A stretch of 64,000 nt of DNA, taken from positions 1-64,000 of the forward strand of contig NZ_QLSU01000041.1 of the NCBI RefSeq assembly GCF_003268775.1, read 5' to 3'. This DNA comes from Paraburkholderia unamae. Lineage in GTDB: Bacteria > Pseudomonadota > Gammaproteobacteria > Burkholderiales > Burkholderiaceae. The notes under the pieces were generated by a model. It ran no database searches. It saw only the letters and a program-made list of their open reading frames with translations, and was not told where the DNA came from. The translations under genes were made by a program, and so were the position numbers. Shown in pieces: positions 8,581 to 17,307 of the stretch; position 1 is the stretch's first letter, and each line of letters starts with the position of its first letter.

Positions 8581-9225
8581 ATGGTTCGCAGATCACATTT
8601 CGATCCTCAGCGCGTGCGCGAGGAAATCGCCATCGCCGCAGCAAGGATGATCGCCGAGGACGGCCTCGATTACGCCACCGCCAAACGCAAGGCAGCCCGG
8701 CAGGTGGTGGGGGAAACACGCATCGAAGGCACATGGTTGCCCGATAACGACCAGATCGAGGAAGAGATCCGCGAGTATCAGGCCCTCTTTCAGAGCGACA
8801 GCCAGCCCGCGGTGCTGCGCCGCCTGCGCGAAATCGCGCTCGAATGGATGCAGCGGCTCGAAGCGTTCAATCCGTTCCTGACCGGCGCGGTGCTCAACGG
8901 GACGGCGGGCGAGCACTCCGATATCCATCTGCAAATTTTTTGCGACAACTCGAAGGATGTCGCGATCTGGCTCCTGAATGCGAACGTGCAGTACGACGTA
9001 TCGGAAACACGCCATTTCGCGGCGCGCGGCCTCGTGGAGACGCTCAGCTTCATGTGGCGGCCCTCGCGTGCCGAGGAGCCGGTGGGCATACACGTTGCGC
9101 TCTACAATACGGACGACTTGCGCGGCGCCGTGCGCGCCGACGGACGTGGGAGGCTCCCACGCGCCAATGCGCAGGCTCTCCAGGCGCTGATCGAGAAGAC
9201 CGGCGCCACTTCTTCCACAACCTGA
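8581..9225 (+). CDS. Conserved protein of unknown function with nucleotidyltransferase-like signature
   Basis: A 214-residue soluble protein I do not recognise by name. It is charged, with an N-terminal helical part (residues 8-70) followed by a segment GAVLNGTAGEHSDIHLQIF at about 102-120. This resembles the GS...SDxDL core of minimal nucleotidyltransferases, but the second metal-ligand aspartate appears to be histidine (SDIHL), so it may be catalytically altered or unrelated. No signal peptide or membrane segment is seen. The start ATG is directly preceded by GGAAGG with no spacer, so the true start is not certain. It is divergent from mpl and 11 bases upstream of a thioredoxin gene. Confidence 0.72.
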   Translation: MVRRSHFDPQRVREEIAIAAARMIAEDGLDYATAKRKAARQVVGETRIEGTWLPDNDQIEEEIREYQALFQSDSQPAVLRRLREIALEWMQRLEAFNPFLTGAVLNGTAGEHSDIHLQIFCDNSKDVAIWLLNANVQYDVSETRHFAARGLVETLSFMWRPSRAEEPVGIHVALYNTDDLRGAVRADGRGRLPRANAQALQALIEKTGATSSTT

Positions 9226-9236
9226 AAACGGCAGCG

Positions 9237-9788
9237 ATGAATACGAAGCGGATTCTGGCCGGCGTGGCAGTGGCGGCGATCGCCGCGGGCGGCGGCATAC
9301 TGGCCGGGCACTGGGCAACCAGCGGAAGCGCCGGCGTGGCCGACGCGGCCTCGGTGAGCGGCAAGCAGAACGCGGTCGGCCAGCTCTGGTCGGCGGCGGT
9401 CACGAACCCTGAGGGCAAGCCGCAATCGCTCGCCATCTACAAGGGCCGGCCGATCGTGGTCAACTTCTGGGCCTCCTGGTGCGGCCCGTGCGTGGAAGAA
9501 ATGCCGGAGTTGTCCGCGCTTCAGCGCGAGTACGCCAAAAAGGGCATTCAGTTCGTCGGCGTGGGCGTCGACTCCACCACGAACATCAAGAATTTCCTGA
9601 AGAAAGTCCCCGTCGACTATCCGATCTATATCGCCGGTTTTGGCGGCGCGGACGTCGCGCGCGCGTTCGGCAACACCGCGGGCGGCTTGCCTTACACCGT
9701 CGTAATCGACGCGAACGGCGCCGTTCGTGCGACAAAATTAGGACAAATCAAGCCCGACGAGCTGCGACGCACGCTGGACGCGCTTTGA
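9237..9788 (+). CDS. TlpA/ResA-like membrane-anchored thiol-disulfide reductase
   Basis: A 183-residue thioredoxin-fold protein with an N-terminal membrane anchor or signal (about residues 5-25), so it acts in the periplasm. The redox motif is FWASWCGPC with Cys82 and Cys85, and the cis-proline loop is GGLPYTVVID. The WCGPC variety is typical of TlpA/ResA-type reductants used in cytochrome c maturation or similar electron delivery, but no specific partner is evident. ATG 9237 follows the upstream gene's stop by 11 bases, so they may be co-transcribed. A 205-base gap separates it from aroQ. Confidence 0.88.
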   Translation: MNTKRILAGVAVAAIAAGGGILAGHWATSGSAGVADAASVSGKQNAVGQLWSAAVTNPEGKPQSLAIYKGRPIVVNFWASWCGPCVEEMPELSALQREYAKKGIQFVGVGVDSTTNIKNFLKKVPVDYPIYIAGFGGADVARAFGNTAGGLPYTVVIDANGAVRATKLGQIKPDELRRTLDAL

Positions 9789-9993
9789 CGCAGGGGAACC
9801 GCAGTGGAACTTTTGACCCGAGCTTAAGCGCCGTAAGGCACTTTTTGCCGTGAGAATTACGTCTTTTGACTGAAGATCGGACCAGACGCGCGCCGCGAGG
9901 CGTAGTCGGGGCCATATCACCTTATCGGAAAACTAGACAAATTTCTCTAATCGGCGCTAAAGTTCGCGCAACTCCACGGAAAAAGAAGCGACC

Positions 9994-10446
9994 ATGACGC
10001 GACTGCTGGTTCTGCACGGCCCCAACCTCAATCTTCTCGGCACCCGGGAACCGGAGGTGTATGGGCGCGTGACGCTGCCGCAGATCGATCAGGCGCTCTC
10101 GGACCGTGCGGCGGACGCCGGCGTGGAGCTCGCAACGTTCCAGAGCAACCACGAAGGCGCGCTGGTCGACCGCATTCAGGCGGCCCGCACCGAGCAAACC
10201 GACTTCATTCTGATCAACCCGGCCGCGTACACGCACACGAGCGTCGCGATCCGGGACGCGCTGGCAGGCGTCGGCATTCCGTTCGTCGAGATTCACCTGT
10301 CGAACGTGCATCGCCGTGAGTCCTTCCGGCACCATTCGTATTTTTCCGACCAGGCCGAAGGCGTGATCTGCGGCCTCGGCTGGAAGGGTTATCTCTACGC
10401 GCTCGAATACGCGCTCGACCGGCTCGCTGCCCGGTCGGCCGCCTGA
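9994..10446 (+). CDS. aroQ: 3-Dehydroquinate dehydratase, type II
   Basis: Converts 3-dehydroquinate to 3-dehydroshikimate by anti elimination. The 150-residue length matches the dodecameric type II enzyme. The N-terminal LHGPNLNLLGTREPEVYG motif contains the active-site Arg18 and Tyr23, and NPAAYTHTSVAIRDAL and EIHLSNVHRRE carry the remaining substrate-binding residues. It is followed by accB and accC, an arrangement common in proteobacteria. Confidence 0.96.
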   Translation: MTRLLVLHGPNLNLLGTREPEVYGRVTLPQIDQALSDRAADAGVELATFQSNHEGALVDRIQAARTEQTDFILINPAAYTHTSVAIRDALAGVGIPFVEIHLSNVHRRESFRHHSYFSDQAEGVICGLGWKGYLYALEYALDRLAARSAA

Positions 10447-10548
10447 TTCCGGCGCGGGATGACCGTCAACGCCTAGACAATACCCAACCCGTGCCGGGGA
10501 CGCGTGCGTCCCGGCACCTCACGTATTCAAAGCATAAGGGGCTGCACC

Positions 10549-11016
10549 ATGGATCTACGTAAGCTGAAGACTCTGATCGACCTCGTCTCCGAATCGGGCA
10601 TCTCGGAGCTCGAAGTGACCGAGGGTGAAGGCAAGGTGCGCATCGTCAAGAACGCGCCGCCCGTTTACGTGCAGCCGGGCCCCGCGCAATATGCAGCGCC
10701 GATGGCCGGTGCCCCGCTCGCCGCGCCCGCCCATGTCGGCGAACCCGCCGCAGCGGCCCCTGCCGCGCCCGCCGCGCCGCAAGGCCACGTCGTGACCTCG
10801 CCGATGGTGGGCACGTTCTACCGCGCGCCGTCGCCGGGCGCCGACCCGTTCGTCCAGGTTGGCGACACGGTCAAGGAAGGCCAGACGCTGTGCATCATCG
10901 AAGCGATGAAGCTCCTGAACGAGATCGAGTCGGACGTCGCCGGCGTGGTCAAGGAAGTCCTCGTCGAGAACGGTCAGGCGGTCGAATACGGCCAGCCGCT
11001 CTACGTGATCGCCTAA
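10549..11016 (+). CDS. accB: Biotin carboxyl carrier protein of acetyl-CoA carboxylase
   Basis: Carries biotin between the biotin carboxylase and carboxyltransferase halves of acetyl-CoA carboxylase, the first step of fatty-acid synthesis. The 155-residue protein has a short N-terminal domain, an Ala/Pro-rich linker (about 42-78) and a biotinyl domain with the EAMK site, biotin attaching at Lys121. The start is ATG 10549 (MDLRKLKTLIDLV); the frame is open 15 codons upstream, but this start matches the family. Confidence 0.96.
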   Translation: MDLRKLKTLIDLVSESGISELEVTEGEGKVRIVKNAPPVYVQPGPAQYAAPMAGAPLAAPAHVGEPAAAAPAAPAAPQGHVVTSPMVGTFYRAPSPGADPFVQVGDTVKEGQTLCIIEAMKLLNEIESDVAGVVKEVLVENGQAVEYGQPLYVIA

Positions 11017-11174
11017 GCTTTTCTGCGCGCGGCGGCGGCCTTTCTTTTACTGGCCGAGCCGCGTTTGTCGCGTTTGTAGCGTTTGGCGCCCCATGCTGGC
11101 GACGCACGCGACCGATCCTCTGAGGTGTCCGCACAAGCAACTAGCGGCGCCCTTTGATGAGTCGAATACCCACC

Positions 11175-12542
11175 ATGTTTGAAAAAATCCTCATTGCCAA
11201 TCGTGGCGAAATCGCGCTCCGCATCCAGCGCGCGTGCCGCGAACTCGGCGTCAAGACGGTCGTCGTCTATTCGGAAGCCGACAAGGAAGCCAAGTACGTG
11301 AAGCTCGCCGACGAGGCGGTCTGCATCGGCCCGGCGCCTTCGAACCTGAGCTATCTGAATATGCCGGCGCTCATCAGCGCGGCCGAAGTCACCGACGCCG
11401 AAGCGATCCACCCCGGCTACGGCTTCCTCTCCGAGAACGCCGACTTCGCCGAACGTGTCGAGCAGTCGGGCTTCACGTTCATTGGCCCGCGCCCGGAAAC
11501 GATCCGCATGATGGGCGACAAGGTCACGGCGAAGCAGACCATGATCAAGACCGGCGTGCCCTGCGTGCCGGGCTCGGAAGGCGCACTGCCCGACGATCCG
11601 AAAGAAATCGTGAAGATCGCGCGCACGATCGGCTACCCCGTCATCATCAAGGCCTCGGGTGGCGGCGGCGGTCGCGGCATGCGCGTCGTGCACACGGAAG
11701 CGGCGCTCGTGAACGCGGTGAACATGACCAAGGAAGAAGCGGGCCGCGCGTTCGGCAACCCGCAGGTCTACATGGAGAAGTACCTCGAGAATCCGCGTCA
11801 CATCGAGATTCAGGTGCTCTCCGACTCGTTCAAGAACGCCGTGTGGCTCGGCGAGCGCGACTGCTCCATGCAGCGCCGCCACCAGAAGGTGATCGAGGAA
11901 GCGCCGGCGCCGGGCATCGCGCGCCGCCTGCTCGATCGCATTGGCGACCGTTGTGCCGACGCGTGCAAGAAGATGGGCTACCTCGGCGCGGGCACGTTCG
12001 AGTTTCTGTACGAAAACGGCGAGTTCTACTTCATCGAAATGAACACGCGCGTGCAGGTCGAGCACCCGGTCACCGAACTGATCACGGGCATCGACATCGT
12101 GCAGGAGCAGATCCGCATCGCCGCGGGCGAAAAGCTCTCGTTCCGCCAGCGCGACATCCAGTTGAAGGGCCACGCGATCGAGTGCCGTATCAACGCGGAA
12201 GATCCGTTCAAGTTCACGCCGTCGCCGGGCCGCCTCACGTCGTGGCACATGCCGGGTGGTCCTGGCGTGCGCGTCGACTCGCATGCCTACAATGGCTATT
12301 TCGTGCCGCCGAACTATGATTCGATGATCGGCAAGCTGATCACCTACGGCGCCACGCGCGAGCAGGCCATTCAGCGCATGCGCATCGCGCTCTCGGAAAT
12401 GGTGGTTGAAGGCATTTCGACCAACATCCCGCTGCACCGCGAGCTGATGCTCGACGCGAAGTTTGTCGAGGGCGGCACGAGCATTCACTACCTCGAAAGC
12501 CGCCTGGCCGAACGTCAGGCAGTGAAGAAGGACGAAGCGTAA
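11175..12542 (+). CDS. accC: Biotin carboxylase subunit of acetyl-CoA carboxylase
   Basis: ATP-dependent carboxylation of the biotin on AccB. The 455-residue protein begins FEKILIANRGEIALRI, has the glycine-rich ATP-grasp loop KASGGGGGRGMR (about residues 159-170) and the bicarbonate/biotin region FIEMNTRVQVEHPVTE. The start is ATG 11175; an in-frame ATG at 11154 would add seven residues that do not fit the family. It lies 158 bases after accB with prmA 3 bases after its stop. Confidence 0.97.
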   Translation: MFEKILIANRGEIALRIQRACRELGVKTVVVYSEADKEAKYVKLADEAVCIGPAPSNLSYLNMPALISAAEVTDAEAIHPGYGFLSENADFAERVEQSGFTFIGPRPETIRMMGDKVTAKQTMIKTGVPCVPGSEGALPDDPKEIVKIARTIGYPVIIKASGGGGGRGMRVVHTEAALVNAVNMTKEEAGRAFGNPQVYMEKYLENPRHIEIQVLSDSFKNAVWLGERDCSMQRRHQKVIEEAPAPGIARRLLDRIGDRCADACKKMGYLGAGTFEFLYENGEFYFIEMNTRVQVEHPVTELITGIDIVQEQIRIAAGEKLSFRQRDIQLKGHAIECRINAEDPFKFTPSPGRLTSWHMPGGPGVRVDSHAYNGYFVPPNYDSMIGKLITYGATREQAIQRMRIALSEMVVEGISTNIPLHRELMLDAKFVEGGTSIHYLESRLAERQAVKKDEA

Positions 12543-12545
12543 TTC

Positions 12546-13442
12546 ATGAGCTACCGGGAACTGATCGTCGAGCTGGACCGCAATCGCGCCGAGGCGCTCT
12601 CCGACGCACTGATCGAGCTCGGCGCCCTTTCGGTGTCGGTGGAAGACGCCGACGCCGACACGCCCGACGAGCAACCGCTCTTCGGCGAACCGGGCCTCAC
12701 GCCCGAGCGCACCGCGTGGCAGCATTCGCGCGTGATTGCGCTGATCGGCGCCGATCAGGATCCCGCCGTGCTGCTCGCGGCCGCTTCGAACGAACTGGCC
12801 CTGCCCGAGACGCCGAAGTATTCGCTGCGCGAAGTCGAGGAGCAGGACTGGGTACGCTTGACGCAATCGCAGTTCGACCCGATCCAGATCGGCGAGCGCA
12901 TCTGGGTCGTGCCTTCGTGGCACGACGCCCCCGACCCGAGCGCGCTCGTGCTCGAACTCGACCCCGGTCTTGCATTCGGCACGGGCAGCCATCCCACCAC
13001 GCGTTTGTGCATGGAGTGGCTCGAACAGCACGTCAAGCCGGGCAATTCGTTGCTCGACTACGGCTGCGGCTCGGGCATTCTCGCGATTCTTGCGAAGAAG
13101 TGCGGTGCGAATCCCGTGATCGGCATCGACATCGATCCGCAGGCCGTCGAATCGGCGCGTCACAACAGTGAGCGCAATCACGCGGAGGTCACCTATGGCC
13201 TGCCCGACGATTGCCCCGCCGGCGAGTTCGACATCGTCGTCGCCAACATTCTTTCGAATCCGCTCAAGCTGATGGCCTCGATGCTCTCCTCGCGCGTGAA
13301 GCCGGGCGGGCGCATCGCGCTCTCGGGCATCCTCGCGCGCCAGGCCGAGGAAGTGGCGCAGGTCTACGCAAGCTGGATCGATATCTCGGTCTGGCGCGAG
13401 CACGAAGGCTGGGTCTGCCTCGCAGGCACGCGCCGCGCGTGA
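12546..13442 (+). CDS. prmA: Ribosomal protein L11 methyltransferase
   Basis: SAM-dependent methyltransferase that trimethylates ribosomal protein L11. The 298-residue protein has an N-terminal substrate-recognition domain, the conserved GTGSHPTTRLC segment (145-155), SAM motif I LLDYGCGSGILAI (169-181) and the catalytic-domain NILSNPL. It follows accC with a 3-base gap, so it is probably in the same operon. Confidence 0.95.
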   Translation: MSYRELIVELDRNRAEALSDALIELGALSVSVEDADADTPDEQPLFGEPGLTPERTAWQHSRVIALIGADQDPAVLLAAASNELALPETPKYSLREVEEQDWVRLTQSQFDPIQIGERIWVVPSWHDAPDPSALVLELDPGLAFGTGSHPTTRLCMEWLEQHVKPGNSLLDYGCGSGILAILAKKCGANPVIGIDIDPQAVESARHNSERNHAEVTYGLPDDCPAGEFDIVVANILSNPLKLMASMLSSRVKPGGRIALSGILARQAEEVAQVYASWIDISVWREHEGWVCLAGTRRA

Positions 13443-13559
13443 TGCCGGGCCGGGCCTGATCGTGCCCCAGCCGGGACGACCGAAGTCGTTGACCGCCGTG
13501 GATTGCCAGTAGAATGCGGATATCGCCAACCTACCGGTCTATCCAGATCCTCGGCCCAC

Positions 13560-14900
13560 ATGCATCTGGCAACGCGCTGTCCCTTCTGTGAAACCGTATT
13601 CCGCATCCAGCCCACGCAGCTTGCCGTGCGGCGCGGCCTCGTGCGTTGCGGACATTGCCAGGAAGCGTTCGATGCGTCGGGCAGTCTTTACGAGGTGCCC
13701 GAAGGCGCTGACTTCTCGACCGCCGTACCGGTCGCCGCGGAGATCGCGGCCAGCCTGACCGCGCCTGCGGCAGCGGACTTCGGTTCACAATTTGCAGCAC
13801 AGCCGGACACGCCGCCCGCGGCTGCCGTACCGCCTCAGGAGCCGCCGCCGGAACTGCGCCCCACGCCCAATTTCGCGAATCGCGCGTGGGACCCGTGGGC
13901 ACCGCCCGCGAACAGCCAGATCGATCCCCGCCTGAAGTACAGCGCCGACCAACTGCCGGGCGGCGGCCGAGCGCCGGCCGCCACGCCGGGCGTCACGCGC
14001 GGCGTCGAGTCGCAAATCATCTTCGACGACGAACCAGCGTTCGCGCGCACGCCGCATGAAGCACCGGGTGCGCCTGCGCTCGCCGTCGATGCAACCGCCA
14101 CCGCAGCACCGCCGCCCACGCCACCCGCGCCACCCGTGACGCCGGCGGCCCCGCAGCAACCCCAGGCCGCCGAGCCCTTCCCGCCCGCCGAACGCTGGAC
14201 GCGCGTGGAGCCGGATCTCGGCGCGCCCGCTCACACCGAGCCGCACTTTTCGGCCAACGAAGCAACGGCGGCCCGCGCCAGCGACCCGGAACCCACGTTC
14301 GGCCAGCCCGCTCGTGAAGCCGCGCCCGAGCCGGCCTTCAGCGCACTCTCGCCCAACGAAGGCGCCGCACCGTTCGCCGTCACGCGCGAAGCACCGGCCC
14401 GCCCGCGCGGCTCGCGCCGCCCTGGCTGGCGCATTCTCGGCACGCTCCTCGCCATCCTGCTGTTCGCACTGCTCATCGTGCAGCTTGCCTGGTGGCAACG
14501 CGAAACGGTGATGGTCTACTGGCCCGACTCGCAGTCGCTCTATCAGCAGGCGTGCGAGCAGATCGGCTGCCGCGTGACGCCGCCGCGCGACATCGACGGC
14601 CTGCTCGTCGAGCCATCCGACCTGCGCCAGGTCGACAACGAGCCGCATCATCTCGAACTGAAGGTGCCGCTGCGCAACCGCTTCAACGTGGCGCTCGCCT
14701 ACCCCGCCATCGAGCTCACGCTGCTCGACCGGCAGAACAACATCGTCGTGCGGCGCGTGATGTGGCCGCAGGACTACGTCACACCCGGCACGCCCATCGA
14801 AGCCGGTCTGCCCGCACGCACCACGCAGACGATGATCGTGCGGCTCGACACCGGCGACGTCGTGGCATCGAATTTCCGCATCGAAATTTTCTACCCCTGA
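13560..14900 (+). CDS. MJ0042-type zinc-ribbon membrane protein with DUF3426
   Basis: A 446-residue protein of unknown function. It has an N-terminal zinc ribbon with four cysteines (Cys7, Cys10, Cys30, Cys33; CPFC and CGHC), a long Pro/Ala-rich low-complexity middle (about 60-285), one transmembrane helix (about 290-311, ending LIVQLAWW) and a C-terminal extracytoplasmic domain of the DUF3426 kind. The start is ATG 13560, immediately before the zinc ribbon. The position after prmA recurs in this group of bacteria. The topology suggests a cytoplasmic zinc finger linked through the membrane to a periplasmic domain. Confidence 0.85.
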   Translation: MHLATRCPFCETVFRIQPTQLAVRRGLVRCGHCQEAFDASGSLYEVPEGADFSTAVPVAAEIAASLTAPAAADFGSQFAAQPDTPPAAAVPPQEPPPELRPTPNFANRAWDPWAPPANSQIDPRLKYSADQLPGGGRAPAATPGVTRGVESQIIFDDEPAFARTPHEAPGAPALAVDATATAAPPPTPPAPPVTPAAPQQPQAAEPFPPAERWTRVEPDLGAPAHTEPHFSANEATAARASDPEPTFGQPAREAAPEPAFSALSPNEGAAPFAVTREAPARPRGSRRPGWRILGTLLAILLFALLIVQLAWWQRETVMVYWPDSQSLYQQACEQIGCRVTPPRDIDGLLVEPSDLRQVDNEPHHLELKVPLRNRFNVALAYPAIELTLLDRQNNIVVRRVMWPQDYVTPGTPIEAGLPARTTQTMIVRLDTGDVVASNFRIEIFYP

Positions 14901-15005
14901 TTCACCGTCTGTTCGCGGGCGCACCGGCGTGCCCCGCGTGTTTCCCGGCGTCCGGCACGGCCGGTCGCGCCATTCACCACAACATGCATTTCCGGAGAGC
15001 ACATC

Positions 15006-15506
15006 ATGAGTCAAGTCACGCTAGGCGGTAACCCGATCGACGTCGCCGGCACGTTCCCGAGCGTCGGCCAGAAGGCCCCGGCGTTCTCGCTCGTCGGCAA
15101 GGATCTCAAGCCGGTCTCGCTCGCCGACTTCGCCGGCAAGCGCAAGGTGCTGAACATCGTGCCGAGCCTCGACACGCCGGTTTGCGCCACGTCCACGCGC
15201 AAGTTCAACGAAGCCGCGGCCAAGCTCGACAACACGGCTGTCGTCGTGATCTCGGGCGACCTGCCGTTCGCCGCCGCGCGCTTTTGCACGACCGAAGGCA
15301 TCGCGAACGTCACGACGGCCTCGACCTTCCGCGGTCATGACTTCGCCCAGGCCTATGGCGTGGACGTCACGAGCGGCCCGCTCACGGGCCTGACCGCACG
15401 CGCGGTCGTCGTGCTCGACGCGAACGACAACGTCGTCTACGCCGAGCGCGTCAGCGAGATCAAGAACGAACCGAACTACGACGCCGCACTCGCCGCGCTG
15501 AAGTAA
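15006..15506 (+). CDS. tpx: Thiol peroxidase (Tpx, atypical 2-Cys peroxiredoxin)
   Basis: Reduces hydrogen and alkyl peroxides using thioredoxin. The 166-residue protein has the peroxidatic cysteine Cys60 in SLDTPVC and the resolving cysteine Cys94 in RFCTTEG, the spacing expected for Tpx. A GC-rich hairpin follows at 15514. This is one of two peroxiredoxins in the window, the other at 51125. Confidence 0.96.
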   Translation: MSQVTLGGNPIDVAGTFPSVGQKAPAFSLVGKDLKPVSLADFAGKRKVLNIVPSLDTPVCATSTRKFNEAAAKLDNTAVVVISGDLPFAAARFCTTEGIANVTTASTFRGHDFAQAYGVDVTSGPLTGLTARAVVVLDANDNVVYAERVSEIKNEPNYDAALAALK

Positions 15507-15513
15507 TCCGGCA

Positions 15514-15551
15514 GCGGCGCGCGCCCCGCACCTCCGGGGCCGGCGCGCCGC
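15514..15551 (+). terminator. GC-rich hairpin after tpx
   Basis: Stem GCGGCGCGC / GCGCGCCGC with an inner CCCCG / CGGGG pair. No T run follows, so it may be an mRNA-stabilising structure or a pause site rather than a true intrinsic terminator. Confidence 0.45.
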
Positions 15552-15586
15552 GCCCTCTCCTACCACGCCCTACAGGAATTTCCGCC

Positions 15587-16528
15587 TTGGCTACGCTGAT
15601 CTGCGGCTCGCTCGCCTACGACAACATCATGACCTTCGAAGGTCGCTTCCGCGAGCACATCCTGCCCGAGCAGGTGCACATCCTGAACGTGAGCTTCCTC
15701 GTGCCGACGATGCGCCGCGAGTTCGGCGGCTGTGCCGGCAATATCGCGTACGCGCTGCACCTGCTCGGCGGCGACGCGCGCATCATGGCAACGCTCGGCG
15801 CGGCCGACGCGCAACCGTACATCGATCGTCTCGACACGCTCGGCCTCAACAAGGCGCACGTGCGCGTGCTGCCCGACACGTGGTCCGCGCAGGCGATGAT
15901 CACGACCGATCTCGAAAACAACCAGATCACCGCGTTCCACCCGGGCGCGATGATGCAATCGCATTTGAACCGCGCCGACGAAGCGCCGGGCGTGAAGCTC
16001 GGCATCGTCGCGCCGGACGGCTTCGACGGCATGGTCCAGCACGTCGAGCAATTCGCGAAGGCCGGCATCCCGTTCGTCTTTGATCCGGGTCAGGGTCTGC
16101 CGCTCTTCGATGGTGCGTCGCTGCGCCGCGCGATTGAACTTGCGACCTACGTTGCGGTCAACGATTACGAAGCCAACCTTGTGAGCCATCGTACGGGCTG
16201 GTCGTTCGAAGAAATTGCCAGCCATGTCGACGCGCTGATCATCACGCGCGGCGAGCACGGCTCGCAGATCTTCCACGGCGGCAAGATCGAGGAGATTCCT
16301 CCGGTCAAGGCCGCTCAGGTGCTCGACCCGACCGGCTGCGGCGACGCGTTCCGCGGCGGCCTGCTCTACGGCATCGAGAACGGCCTCGACTGGGCGACCA
16401 CGGGACGTCTCGCCAGCCTGATGGGCGCGCTCAAGATCGAACAGCAAGGACCGCAGAACTACGCGCCCACGCGGGCGCAGATCAACGAAAGGTTCAAGGA
16501 GGCATTCGGTTACGAATTGCCGGCCTGA
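15587..16528 (+). CDS. PfkB-family carbohydrate/nucleoside kinase (adenosine kinase-like)
   Basis: A 313-residue ribokinase-fold kinase. The C-terminal PfkB signature DPTGCGDAFRGG (about 247-258) carries the catalytic base Asp and the anion-hole glycines; an N-terminal GGCAGNIAYALHLLGG stretch binds the sugar. The general form resembles bacterial adenosine/sugar kinases, but substrate cannot be set from sequence. The start is TTG 15587 with AGGA-like sequence upstream; no ATG is available before the conserved LICGSLAYD. Confidence 0.85.
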   Translation: MATLICGSLAYDNIMTFEGRFREHILPEQVHILNVSFLVPTMRREFGGCAGNIAYALHLLGGDARIMATLGAADAQPYIDRLDTLGLNKAHVRVLPDTWSAQAMITTDLENNQITAFHPGAMMQSHLNRADEAPGVKLGIVAPDGFDGMVQHVEQFAKAGIPFVFDPGQGLPLFDGASLRRAIELATYVAVNDYEANLVSHRTGWSFEEIASHVDALIITRGEHGSQIFHGGKIEEIPPVKAAQVLDPTGCGDAFRGGLLYGIENGLDWATTGRLASLMGALKIEQQGPQNYAPTRAQINERFKEAFGYELPA

Positions 16529-16571
16529 ACGCGGGAGCCGCACACGAGCGGCGCCCATTGGAGCTACGGGA

Positions 16572-17048
16572 ATGAAAATAACAAGTCGTCTGATTGTTGC
16601 AGCCGCGATCGCGGGGTCGCTCGCCATGTCGGGCTGTGCCTATAACAGCAGTTCCGCCGATGTGTACACGGCCTCGCAGGCGCAGCGCGAGCAAACCGTG
16701 CGCATGGGCACCGTCGAAAGCGTGCGCGCGGTGAAGATCAGCTCGAACAACGGCCAGCCTAGCGGCCTGGGCGCCATCGGCGGCGGCGCGCTCGGCGCCG
16801 TGGCCGGCAGTTCGATCGGCGGCGGCACGGGCTCGATCGTCACCGGCATCATCGGCGGCATCGCGGGCGCCGTGGCGGGCAACGCGGTAGAAAACGGCGT
16901 GGCCATGCGCGACGGCCTCGAAGTCACCGTGCGCCTCGACAACGGCGACTATCGCGCCATCACTCAAACGGCGACCGGCGAAGTCTTCAACGCCGGCGAC
17001 CGCGTGCGGCTGCTCTCCAGCGGCGGCGTCACGCGCGTCACGCACTAA
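16572..17048 (+). CDS. Glycine-zipper 2TM outer-membrane lipoprotein (SlyB/Pcp type)
   Basis: A 158-residue lipoprotein with a signal peptide ending in a lipobox SLAMSGC (lipidated Cys22). A glycine-zipper stretch with repeated GxxxG-type spacing runs from about residue 55 to 107 and is expected to form a membrane hairpin. The C-terminal part (LEVTVRLDNGDYRAITQ) is a small beta domain typical of SlyB/PcpY relatives that contribute to outer-membrane integrity. A good terminator follows at 17097. Confidence 0.88.
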   Translation: MKITSRLIVAAAIAGSLAMSGCAYNSSSADVYTASQAQREQTVRMGTVESVRAVKISSNNGQPSGLGAIGGGALGAVAGSSIGGGTGSIVTGIIGGIAGAVAGNAVENGVAMRDGLEVTVRLDNGDYRAITQTATGEVFNAGDRVRLLSSGGVTRVTH

Positions 17049-17096
17049 AGCTTTCCCCTGTACCGCAGCGGCGCCTGGCGCCGGATGCGGAACCTC

Positions 17097-17131
17097 AGGC
17101 GCATGTGCTCCCCTGTGCATGCGCCTTTTTT
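17097..17131 (+). terminator. Intrinsic terminator after the glycine-zipper lipoprotein gene
   Basis: Perfect 9-bp stem AGGCGCATG / CATGCGCCT, 12-base loop, then a T run. Confidence 0.82.
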
Positions 17132-17184
17132 CATGCCCGCGCGCTACGGCACACTCGTCGCGCCAACGCGTACGAAGTCCGGAC

Positions 17185-17221
17185 GAAAAAAATCCCGTCG
17201 CGGGAAACCCGGCGACGGGAT
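17185..17221 (-). terminator. Intrinsic terminator of the histone H1-like gene
   Basis: Read on the minus strand: stem ATCCCGTCG / CGACGGGAT enclosing a smaller CGGG/CCCG pairing, followed by seven T residues. Confidence 0.82.
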
Positions 17222-17307
17222 CGGGATCGAGCCTGGCACTCTATGCCGCCCGGCTCGGTCAACGAAGCTCGCCGGCAGACTGGCCGGCGCGCTTCGTCTC
17301 GCACTGC

